Origin: Carthagonibacter sp032251515
Lineage (GTDB): Bacteria; Gemmatimonadota; Gemmatimonadetes; Palauibacterales; Palauibacteraceae
Length of the DNA stretch: 48,848 nucleotides
Direction: 5' to 3'
Assembly (NCBI GenBank): GCA_032251515.1
Contig: JAVVDU010000015.1
Span: forward strand, 1 to 48,848
Shown here: piece after piece, positions 42,220-48,848 of the stretch
How the letters are laid out: every line of letters starts with the position of its first letter
How positions within the stretch are numbered: position 1 is the stretch's first letter
Program-made: the position numbers and the translations under genes
Notes under the pieces: model-generated
What the model was told of the DNA's origin: nothing
The model's database searches: none
What the model saw: the letters and a program-made list of their open reading frames with translations, nothing else

Positions 42220-43644
42220 GTGCTCTTCAACTCGTTGACCTTCCTGGTCTTCTTCGCGCTCGTGCTGGCGCTCCACAACGCGCCGCTGCCGTGGAAGGTG
42301 AAGAAGACGAACCTGCTCCTGGCGAGCTACGCCTTTTACGCCGCGTGGAACCCGCCCTTCGTGCTTCTCCTGTGGCTCTCCACGGTCGTGGACTGGGTCG
42401 TGGCGAAGGCGATCTTCCGGGAGGACCGCCTCTCCCGGCGCCGCCTGCTGCTTGGCGTGAGCATCGCCGTGAACCTCGGCATGCTCGGGACATTCAAGTA
42501 CGGCGGCTTCCTGCTGGAGAACTGGCAGGCCCTCGCGGCCGCGTTCGGCCTGGACTGGACGGCGCCCGGGTGGGACATCGTCCTGCCCGTCGGGATCTCG
42601 TTCTACACCTTCCAGACGATGGCCTACACGCTGGACGTCTATCTCCGGCGCTCCGAGCCGGCCGGCTCCCTGCTCGACTTCGCCCTGTTCGTCACCTTCT
42701 TCCCGCAGCTCGTGGCGGGCCCGATCATCCGGCCCACCCAGCTCATCCCGCAGTTCGAAACGCCCGTGCGCGCCACCCGCCCGCAGTTCCTGTGGGGGCT
42801 CGGGCTCCTGACGCTCGGGCTGTTCCAGAAGGTGGTGATCGCCGACGGGGCCCTCGCGCCGGCCGCCGACGCGGTGTACGGGGCGGCGGCGCCGGTACCG
42901 TTCAGCGACGCGTGGCTCGGGACCCTCGCGTTCGCCGGGCAGATCTTCTCCGACTTCGCCGGCTACTCGACGGCCGCGATCGGGATCGCCCTGTGCCTCG
43001 GCCTCTCGCTCACCGACAACTTCCGCTTCCCCTACGCGGCGATCGGCTTCTCGGACTTCTGGCGGCGCTGGCACATCTCGCTGTCCACGTGGCTGCGCGA
43101 CTACCTCTACATCCCGCTCGGCGGCAACCGGAAGGGCTGGCACCGCACCCAGCTGAACCTGATGGTCACCATGCTGCTCGGCGGGCTGTGGCACGGCGCG
43201 GCGTGGACGTTCGTGGTGTGGGGCGGCCTGCACGGCCTCTACCTGGGGATCGAGCGCCTCCTGCGGGAGCGCCTCGGGCACCTCCGGATCGCCCGCGCCT
43301 TCGCGTTCCGGCTGTTCCTGGGCCTGCTGACCTACTTCCTCGTGAACCTCACCTGGGTGTTCTTCCGGGCGCAGGAGTTCGGCACGGCGTGGAACCTGAT
43401 CCGGGCGATGCTCGGCTTCGCGCCCGCGGGAGCCGCGCTCGTCCTCGGCTCGCACCTCGCCCTGCGCGTCGTCGTCGTGACCGCCGGCATCCTCGCCGTG
43501 CACTGGGCGATGCGGAACCGGCGCCTCGAAGAGGTCGTCGCGCGGGCCCCCTGGTGGCTGACCGGCCTCGCGTGGGCCGGCATGCTCGTCCTCATCGTGA
43601 TCACCCAAGGATCCGGCGATGCGTTCATCTACTTCCAGTTCTGA
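42220..43644 (+). CDS. MBOAT family O-acyltransferase (AlgI/DltB-like)
   Basis: 474 residues from GTG 42220 (MLFNSLTFLVFFALV). About ten membrane helices carry the AlgI-type signatures NLGMLGTFKYGGFL, LPVGISFYTFQTMAYTLDVY, FFPQLVAGPIIRP, FSDFWRRWHISLSTWLRDY and MLLGGLWHGAAWTFVVWGG, with His325 as the catalytic residue. Such proteins move acyl (usually acetyl) groups across the membrane onto polysaccharides, teichoic acids or other surface polymers. The next gene is its usual SGNH partner, overlapping by 26 bases. The substrate polymer is not identifiable because no biosynthesis genes adjoin. Confidence 0.93.
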   Translation: MLFNSLTFLVFFALVLALHNAPLPWKVKKTNLLLASYAFYAAWNPPFVLLLWLSTVVDWVVAKAIFREDRLSRRRLLLGVSIAVNLGMLGTFKYGGFLLENWQALAAAFGLDWTAPGWDIVLPVGISFYTFQTMAYTLDVYLRRSEPAGSLLDFALFVTFFPQLVAGPIIRPTQLIPQFETPVRATRPQFLWGLGLLTLGLFQKVVIADGALAPAADAVYGAAAPVPFSDAWLGTLAFAGQIFSDFAGYSTAAIGIALCLGLSLTDNFRFPYAAIGFSDFWRRWHISLSTWLRDYLYIPLGGNRKGWHRTQLNLMVTMLLGGLWHGAAWTFVVWGGLHGLYLGIERLLRERLGHLRIARAFAFRLFLGLLTYFLVNLTWVFFRAQEFGTAWNLIRAMLGFAPAGAALVLGSHLALRVVVVTAGILAVHWAMRNRRLEEVVARAPWWLTGLAWAGMLVLIVITQGSGDAFIYFQF

Positions 43645-44782
43645 GTCCGGGGCGGTGTCCGGCCCCGCGTCCGCGCCCGCGTCGCCCCCCCCGTCCGGGC
43701 CCGTGGCGGAGCCGGTCTTCCAGCGGCGCATTCCCGAAGTCCCGTGGGGAGCCGTGGCGCTCCTCGCGCTGGTGCTCGCGGTCGCGGGCATCGCCGGCTG
43801 GGAGGCGTACTGGCGGGTCGCACAGGGCGTCGTGCCCTCCTATCGGAACGGCGACGGGCAGTGGGCGGAAGCCCGGCGCCGCGTGGACCGGTCGGAGCCG
43901 CGGGCCACGGTGATCCTCGGCTCGTCCCGCCTGCAGTTCGACATCGACCTCGACGCCTGGGAGGAGGAGACGGGCGTCCGCCCCGTGCAGCTCGCGCTCG
44001 AGGGATCGAATCCGCTCCCCCTCCTGACCGACCTCGCCGACGACCCCGACTTCCGGGGGCTCCTCGTCGTCGGGGTGACGCCGCCCCTCGTCCTGCAGCC
44101 GGGAATCGGCTACCGGGCCGAGGCCGTAGGGCGCTATCGCGACGAGACGCCGGCACAGCGGCTGGGCACCCTCCTCTCCTACCCGCTCGAGGTGCGGCTC
44201 GCCTTCTACAGCATCGACTTCGCCCTGTTCGCCGTGCTGGACCGCCAGCCCTGGTGGCCGGCGCGGGACGGCCTGGCGCCCGCTCCGCCCGAGGTGCGCA
44301 AGATCGAGATCATGACGCGGGAGCGGGAATCCGACCTGTGGGACCGGGTCGAGACCGACCCGGCCTACAACCGGATCGTCACATCCACCTGGCGGGCGAT
44401 CCTCGAGAGCGTGCCGCCGCCGCCGTCCGAGGAGGAGGCGCGGCGCGCCTTCGAGGAGCTCCTGGCGGGCGTGCGGCGGGACGTGGCGAAGATCCGCGCG
44501 CGGGGCGGCGAGGTCGTGTTCGTGCGCGCCCCGTCGTCCGACTGGTTCCGGGAGTTCGAGCGGCAGGCGACGCCCCGCGACAGGGTGTGGGACCCGATCG
44601 TCGCGGCCGGCGGCGCCGTGGGCGTGCACTTCGAGGACCATCCCGAGCTGGCCGACGTGCGGACGCCCGAGTGGTCCCACATCAGCGCCCGTGACAAGAC
44701 GCGGTGGACGCGCTCTCTCATCGCTATATTGCAGGATCGGCTGGCGGAGCGCGGGATCACCCGACCGGAGCTGGAATTGTGA
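43619..44782 (+). CDS. SGNH-like membrane-anchored protein, partner of the MBOAT acyltransferase
   Basis: 387 residues; the ATG lies inside the end of the MBOAT gene. A Pro/Ser-rich cytoplasmic start precedes one membrane helix (WGAVALLALVLAVAGIAGWE). The periplasmic domain resembles SGNH/AlgX/DltD-type proteins: ATVILGSSRLQFDID with Ser102 at the nucleophile position, PVQLALEGSNPLPLL, ARGGEVVFVRAPSSDW, and WSHISARDKTRW with His354 as the candidate base. Such partners complete the transfer of the acyl group delivered by MBOAT. It overlaps the stress-protein gene as GTGA. Confidence 0.82.
   Translation: MRSSTSSSESGAVSGPASAPASPPPSGPVAEPVFQRRIPEVPWGAVALLALVLAVAGIAGWEAYWRVAQGVVPSYRNGDGQWAEARRRVDRSEPRATVILGSSRLQFDIDLDAWEEETGVRPVQLALEGSNPLPLLTDLADDPDFRGLLVVGVTPPLVLQPGIGYRAEAVGRYRDETPAQRLGTLLSYPLEVRLAFYSIDFALFAVLDRQPWWPARDGLAPAPPEVRKIEIMTRERESDLWDRVETDPAYNRIVTSTWRAILESVPPPPSEEEARRAFEELLAGVRRDVAKIRARGGEVVFVRAPSSDWFREFERQATPRDRVWDPIVAAGGAVGVHFEDHPELADVRTPEWSHISARDKTRWTRSLIAILQDRLAERGITRPELEL
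44725..44730 (+). promoter_or_regulatory. Possible internal -10 element for the universal stress protein
   Basis: TATATT in GCTATATTGCAG, 49 bases before the GTG, inside the 3' end of the SGNH gene. It is AT-rich against its surroundings, so the stress gene may also be transcribed separately. Confidence 0.3.
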
Positions 44783-45213
44783 GCCTTCTCGTCGCCCTGG
44801 ACTTTTCGGACGTCACCGACGCGCAGCTGGAGATCGTCTCCCGGCTGGCCCGCCCGAAACGCGAGATCGTCCTCTTCCACGTCGCCGAGCCCGACCCGAG
44901 CTTCATCGGGATGGAGGCGGGCCCCGAAGCGGTGCGAGACCAGGTCGCCCGCCAGTTCCGGGAGGAGCACGAGCGGCTCCAGGCCATGGCCGACCGGCTG
45001 CGCGAGGCGGGCCACGACGCCCGGGCGCTTCTCGTCCGCGGGCCCACGATCCGCACGATCCTCGAGCAGGCCGACGAGGCCGGCGCCGAGGTGATCGTGG
45101 TCGGCTCGCACGGCCACGGGAAGCTGTTCGACCTGGTGGTCGGCAGCGTGTCGGCCGGCGTCATCCGGAAGGCGAAGGTCCCGGTGCTGGTGGTGCCGTC
45201 GCGGACGGGCTGA
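44779..45213 (+). CDS. Universal stress protein (UspA family, ATP-binding type)
   Basis: 144 residues from GTG 44779. It has the single-domain Usp fold: LLVALDFSDVTDAQLEIVSRL at the start, ALLVRGPTIRTILEQADEAG in the middle, and the nucleotide motif VGSHGHGKLFDLVVGSVSAGV (split here as GSHGHG then GSVS) followed by KVPVLVVP. The complete G-x2-G-x9-G(S) motif places it in the ATP-binding subgroup. It is cytoplasmic. Its 3' end overlaps the trehalose synthase gene tail-to-tail once the scaffold duplication is collapsed. Confidence 0.93.
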   Translation: MSLLVALDFSDVTDAQLEIVSRLARPKREIVLFHVAEPDPSFIGMEAGPEAVRDQVARQFREEHERLQAMADRLREAGHDARALLVRGPTIRTILEQADEAGAEVIVVGSHGHGKLFDLVVGSVSAGVIRKAKVPVLVVPSRTG

Positions 45214-46836
45214 CCAGGCGCCCCAGCAGCCGCAGCCACTCGCTGACCTGCCGGAACACGAGAAACTNNNNNNNNNNNNNNNNNNNNNNNNNNNNNNNNN
45301 NNNNNNNNNNNNNNNNNNNNNNNNNNNNNNNNNNNNNNNNNNNNNNNNNNNNNNNNNNNNNNNNNNNACCAGGCGCCCCAGCAGCCGCAGCCACTCGCTG
45401 ACCTGCCGGAACACGAGAAACTCGGAGTGGACGCGGCGCTGCGCGTTGCGGCCCCACAGGTCCCGGTTCCGGTGCGCCCCCAGCATGGCGGACATCGTGC
45501 GCGCCAGCTCGTCGGAGCTCTCCGGGTCACGAACCAGGCAGCCGTCCACCCCGTCCCGCACCTGGTAGCGCGGCCCGCAGGCGCGGGAGTTCGTCAGCAC
45601 CGGGATCCGCTTCCACATCGCCTCGGTCACCGTCAGCCCGAACCCCTCGCGCAGGGAGTTCTGCACCACCACGGTCGAGGCCCGCTGCAGGGCGTTCACG
45701 ATCAGCGCGTTCTGCCGGCGCGACGACATGGGCAGGGTGACGACCGCCACGTCGTCCTGGATCTCCGGCGAGAGCTCCAGGTAGGCGTCGTGCAGCTCGG
45801 CCACCACCTCCTGCCCCTCCGGGTCGTCCTGGATCGACGCGGGGTCCGGGCCGGCGAGCACGAGCCGCACGAGGTCCATGCGCCGGCGGTACGACCACTC
45901 GTCCTCGGGATCCGTGCCGTCCAGAAACCGCTGCTTCAGGAGCACGAACGCCTCCAGGAGTGGCTTCCAGCCCTTGAGGCGATCCCAGCGCGACACCTGC
46001 GAAATGATGGGTCGGGTGAGCAGCCCGATGTCGTCCCACATGTTCGCGGGGCGGAACGAGCCGTCCCCTTGCAGACGATGCACGAAGTCGCCGAACGGCG
46101 GCGGCACGAGCGGTCCGGGGCTCGTCGCGAACGCCGAGTTCGCGAGGACCCCGACCAGCTTGTGCAGGTGCAGGTCCACGTTCTTGTCGGCCAGCGGGTC
46201 GATGGCCGGCGTGATCACCGAGGCGCGCCGGATGAACGCCTGCGGCACGTACTCGGGCGTCGAGAACACGCCGTGCTCGTAGGCGTCGGTGAAGGGGTGC
46301 AGGAACTTCCACGCCGCGCGGGTCGCCTCGTTCTCCTCGTCGAGCCCGATGTGGCAGCGCCACACCGCCGTGATGTCGAGGTCCTCCTTCAGGATCCGGG
46401 CCAGCGGCATCGGCTGCGGATCGTGCACGACCAGGATGTCGCCCGGCTTCATGCGCTCGGACAGGAAGGCGGCGTTCGCGCGGTTCTCCGACTCGAACAG
46501 CTCTGGCGCCTCCGGCGGAATGCCGGGATCCCCTTCCCCGTGGATCAGGTTGTGGACCCGCTTGGTGAGCCGGAAGAAGCCCGGGTCCGACGACTCGATG
46601 ACGGCCCACTCCGTCTCCACGCCGAGACCCCGCATCAGCGAGATCATCGTCGGGAGCATCTCGGCCACGCCACCGCCCCTGGCCGTGGAGTTCACCATCC
46701 ACACCCGGCGACCGGCCAGCCGGTCACGGACCGCTTCCGCCGTCGTACGAAGGTCCACCACGTGCCGCGTCAGGTGCGCGACCGCCTCGTAGTCCTCCAG
46801 CCGGGGCGGATCACCGATGTCGACGATGCGTGCCAT
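45161..46836 (-). CDS. treT: Trehalose synthase, GT4 type (TreT), split by an artefactual gap
   Basis: ATG 46836 has AAGGAGAT upstream. GT-B fold: RVWMVNSTARGGGVAEMLP near residue 50, GDILVVHDPQPMPL, AVWRCHIGLDEENE, ISQVSRWDRLKGW, and the GT4 donor motif SLREGFGLTVTEAMWKRIPV with E-x7-E near 400. The family makes trehalose from NDP-glucose and glucose. In the sequence as given the frame breaks at the N run. If the 55-base duplication flanking the gap is collapsed, the frame continues into LLGRLVSPSATAPPAPGPSP and stops at 45161, giving exactly 507 codons (506 residues). Coordinates therefore include 155 extra bases. It likely produces an osmolyte. It is cotranscribed with the lipoprotein 12 bases upstream. 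Confidence 0.9.
45213..45422. repeat. 55-base identical duplication flanking an N gap (scaffolding artefact)
   Basis: Bases 45213-45267 and 45368-45422 are identical, separated by exactly 100 Ns (45268-45367). Collapsing one copy plus the Ns restores the trehalose synthase frame. The length 55 looks like an assembler k-mer overlap, so this is not a biological repeat. Confidence 0.92.
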
Positions 46837-46848
46837 GCCGTATCTCCT

Positions 46849-47748
46849 TCAGGGTCTCACGCGGGTGCGGGACTCCGCCCGCACCACCAGGGGCATGTCG
46901 AATCCCATGGCGCGGACGGTGCCGCTCGCCTCCGACTCGGACTCCGAAGCGAGCAGTACGCCCCGCGCCGGGTCCCAGACGTACAGGGTGCGGCTGTCTC
47001 CCTCCGCCTTCATCTCGATGGGTCCGGGAGCGCCGGCCGGCGTGCCGCTCCCCTCGAACGTCACCCGTCCCTCGGAGAGGATGCGACGCGCCGAGATCCC
47101 CTCCCAGGTGGTGTCGCCCGCGAACCGGGCCGTACCGCTGTACGTGATCTCTCCCGACACGCCGCCACCCATCGGCATGGTGAAGCCGTGGTCCCACGGC
47201 CCGGCCGCTGCATCCCCGCCGGGCGGCAGCGCGGGCAGCAGGTCCGGGACCACGCCGGCCAGGCTGCCGGCGTCGAACGACCCCGCCGACACGTCCGGCA
47301 GCGAGTCGAAGGCCAGGGCGCCCGCCGGACCGCTGGCGCCGGCGATGCGGAGACCGGCGAACCCGCCGCCGTCCACGCGGCTCGGGGCTCCGAGCCCGGC
47401 ATCGACGGTCGCCTCGAAGGACGCGTACGTGACGGAGAAGGGCCTCTGCCCCCCGGCGGTCACCGCACCGATCGACACGGCGACTTCGCTTTCGGTGGTG
47501 ATGTCCGTACCCGTCGGTCCGCCGGGCGTCTCGACGAAGTTGCTGACCTCGGATGCCAGCTCGTAGCGGAGCGGCTCCGGCGTGGGCCGCAGCGTCCAGG
47601 CGGGGTCGGATCCGCCGCTGCACGCACCGGCCAGCGAGGCGACGAGGACGAGGGCCAGCGCCTGCCCGGCCCTCCGGCCTGAGGAACCGCGGGGCCGTGG
47701 ACCGTGGACGTGGGGCCCGGGGGTGCGGCGCGGACGCACGTTCGGCAT
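46849..47748 (-). CDS. Lipoprotein of unknown function upstream of trehalose synthase
   Basis: 299 residues from ATG 47748 with GAGGAGG upstream. A basic start (MPNVRPRRTPG) leads to the lipobox LVASLAGAC, so it is lipid-anchored. The mature part is beta-strand-rich with many Gly/Ser residues: PLRYELASEVSNFVETPGG, TTESEVAVSIGAV, GEITYSGTARFAGDTTWEGI and SESEASGTVRAMGFDMPL. This repeated outward pattern, and the EASGT/ESE-type motif near the end, resemble lipoproteins that bind hydrophobic ligands, but I cannot name a family. It sits 12 bases upstream of treT on the same strand, so it is probably the first gene of that operon. Confidence 0.8.
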   Translation of the reverse strand: MPNVRPRRTPGPHVHGPRPRGSSGRRAGQALALVLVASLAGACSGGSDPAWTLRPTPEPLRYELASEVSNFVETPGGPTGTDITTESEVAVSIGAVTAGGQRPFSVTYASFEATVDAGLGAPSRVDGGGFAGLRIAGASGPAGALAFDSLPDVSAGSFDAGSLAGVVPDLLPALPPGGDAAAGPWDHGFTMPMGGGVSGEITYSGTARFAGDTTWEGISARRILSEGRVTFEGSGTPAGAPGPIEMKAEGDSRTLYVWDPARGVLLASESESEASGTVRAMGFDMPLVVRAESRTRVRP

Positions 47749-48036
47749 CCTTCCTCCTCGTTCGAGAGCACGCCGGAGAGGCTGCTCGCGGCGGAGTACA
47801 GCCATGGATACGAGCCGGCGCGTGCCGCAAGGTCCGGCCCGGCAGGCGCAGGCGCAACACCGGGCGAGACCCGACGCTGGACCGTGCCGGCGGGGCTGCG
47901 GCCCGCGGCTGGCGAGGGGGGTCTTCGCAGACCGTAGGCCGGATTCCCAATTTCCCACTGTGGGAATTCCGCCTACGCTCCGGAGCGCCCCCTCACCCCG
48001 CGCGGACTCCGCCGCGCGAGCCGAAGGAGAGATCGT
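47749..48036. other. Divergent intergenic region with a palindrome
   Basis: No credible gene. It holds the operator-like palindrome at 47934-47976 and the ribosome binding sites of both divergent genes (GAGGAGG for the lipoprotein, GAAGGAGAG for the nuclease). Confidence 0.55.
47934..47976. promoter_or_regulatory. 43-base imperfect palindrome, operator candidate
   Basis: Outer arms GTAGGC (47934-47939) and GCCTAC (47971-47976) enclose TTCCCACTGTGGGAA (47952-47966), a perfect 6-bp inverted repeat around CTG. A further direct TTCCCA lies at 47944-47949. It is 61 bases before the nuclease start and 186 before the divergent lipoprotein start. Both genes point away from it, which argues against a terminator. 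Confidence 0.55.
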
Positions 48037-48848
48037 GTGAGGATCCGCCGTCGCCGCAGGGCCATCGCCGACATTCGCCGGGAGACGCGTCCTGGCCTCC
48101 GGTCCACCGCCCTGCCGGTCGCCCTCCTCGTGGCCTGCCTGACGGTCCAGGAACTGTCAGGTCCGGTCACGCGCGTGTTCGACGGGGACACGATCGATGT
48201 CGAACTGGCCGGCGGCCGCGAGCGCGTCCGCTACATCGGCATCGACACCCCGGAGATGGACGACGAGCGCCCCGCCGTGCGGGCCCGCGCCCGGGAGGCC
48301 GCCGCCGCGAACCGCCGCCTCGTGGCCGGACGCACGGTCCGCCTGGAGCTCGACGTGGAGGAACGCGACCGGTACGGGCGGCTCCTCGCCTACGTCTGGA
48401 TCGGCGACACGCTGGTGAACGAGGTCCTGGTCCGGGAAGGGCACGCGCGCCTGCTCACGATCCCGCCCAACGTCCGGCACGCCGACCGCCTCCGCCGCGC
48501 CGCCCGCCTCGCACGGGGCGAGCCCGCGGGGCCCGGGGACGCGGGGCTCGAGGCTGCGGGGCCGGAGGCCGACGCCGCGCCTCCGCCCGCGCCCGCCGAC
48601 ACCGTGCCCGCCGCGGCCGCCGCCGCCCTCGCCGGAAAGGTCGCCGTCGTGTGCGGCCGGGTGGCGGGCACCCGTTACCTCGGGCCCGGGCGCCTCACCT
48701 TCCTGAACCTCGGCCGGCCGTACCCGGACCAGGAGTTCACCGTGGTGATCCACCACGCGGACCGGGAGGCCTTTCCCGAGCCGCCCGAGCGGGCGTGGCG
48801 CGGGCGGGAGATCTGCGTCACGGGCCGGGTCTCGCTCTACCGGGGCAC
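48037..48848 (+). CDS. Exported SNase-like (thermonuclease) nuclease, 3' partial
   Basis: GTG 48037 with GAAGGAGAG upstream; the frame stays open to the end of the window (270 codons). An N-terminal basic region and hydrophobic segment (STALPVALLVACLTVQ) may export or lipid-anchor it, with a Cys inside VAC. The SNase domain (~45-150) shows GPVTRVFDGDTIDVELAGG, RVRYIGIDTPE, VEERDRYGRLLAYVW and NEVLVREGHARL. The Asp in DGDT and the Arg/Glu/Arg set match staphylococcal nuclease catalytic positions. After an Ala/Pro linker comes an OB-like domain (GKVAVVCGRVAGTRYLG, GREICVTGRV). It is expected to hydrolyse DNA or RNA using Ca2+. Confidence 0.88.
   Translation, partial: MRIRRRRRAIADIRRETRPGLRSTALPVALLVACLTVQELSGPVTRVFDGDTIDVELAGGRERVRYIGIDTPEMDDERPAVRARAREAAAANRRLVAGRTVRLELDVEERDRYGRLLAYVWIGDTLVNEVLVREGHARLLTIPPNVRHADRLRRAARLARGEPAGPGDAGLEAAGPEADAAPPPAPADTVPAAAAAALAGKVAVVCGRVAGTRYLGPGRLTFLNLGRPYPDQEFTVVIHHADREAFPEPPERAWRGREICVTGRVSLYRG

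Noticed and set aside
45213..45422. A biological direct repeat or attachment site
   Set aside because: The copies abut a 100-N gap exactly and collapse to a perfect reading frame, which indicates a scaffolding overlap.
1..48848. CRISPR array, tRNA or rRNA genes, insertion sequences
   Set aside because: No regularly spaced repeats, cloverleaf-like or rRNA-like sequence, or transposase motifs were recognised by eye; a dedicated scan could still find a degenerate tRNA.

Overview
The window is about 72 % G+C DNA with tightly packed genes, many GTG starts and many GTGA/ATGA stop-start overlaps. It contains two 100-N scaffold gaps, so it is probably a metagenome-assembled bacterial genome. The membrane module at the start of the regulator at 6226 and the gene repertoire suggest Gemmatimonadota or a close relative. 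This is an inference from pattern, not a marker-gene result. I see no rRNA, tRNA, CRISPR array or insertion sequence.

Layout. 1-228: C-terminus of a probable secreted protein with a hairpin terminator. 394-3940: penicillin-acylase-type amidohydrolase and a DUF819 membrane protein. 3981-6008 (minus): lipoprotein serpin and a GPP34 protein. 6226-14898: a phosphorelay array made of a degenerate kinase/receiver/cyclase protein, two paralogous GAF-PAS hybrid histidine kinases each with two receivers (the first interrupted by gap 1), and a stand-alone receiver. 14975-18537 (minus): CNNM/CBS protein, cation/Ca2+ antiporter, and a Cache-HAMP-PAS sensor without output domain. 18705-22007 (minus): outer-membrane barrel and a PKD-like lipoprotein zinc protease. 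22199-29710: divergent alkaline phosphatase followed by an AddB/AddA-like nuclease-helicase pair. 29761-31364: sterol-desaturase-family hydroxylase (minus) and a GGQ release-factor-like protein (plus).

31613-42060 is the most interesting part. It opens with a reductive dehalogenase cluster: a Tat-exported RdhA with two [4Fe-4S] motifs, a small RdhB-like anchor, and an RdhC/NosR-like FMN and membrane protein. This overlaps an Rrf2 regulator whose four putative Fe-S ligands sit at IscR-like positions. Next comes a divergent pair of operons around a heme-copper oxidase. Minus: a 57-aa membrane protein, a CuA subunit II, subunit I and a SCO copper chaperone. Plus: a cytochrome b / two-ferredoxin / MvhD fusion, a conserved-looking exported protein and heme O synthase. 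Subunit I keeps all its metal-ligand histidines, but the residue four after the CuB histidine is Gln instead of the cross-linked Tyr of oxygen reductases. I therefore read it as a nitric-oxide-reductase-like enzyme, not a normal cytochrome oxidase. Together these genes look like a facultative-anaerobe respiratory island with two alternative terminal reductases and an Fe-S transcriptional sensor between them.

42220-48848: MBOAT/SGNH cell-surface acylation pair with a universal stress protein, then (minus) trehalose synthase TreT with a lipoprotein, and finally an SNase-like nuclease running off the end. The second N gap (45268-45367) is flanked by a 55-base identical duplication and is probably a scaffolding artefact. 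The first (8946-9045) most likely hides one GAF-domain segment of about 341 bases.
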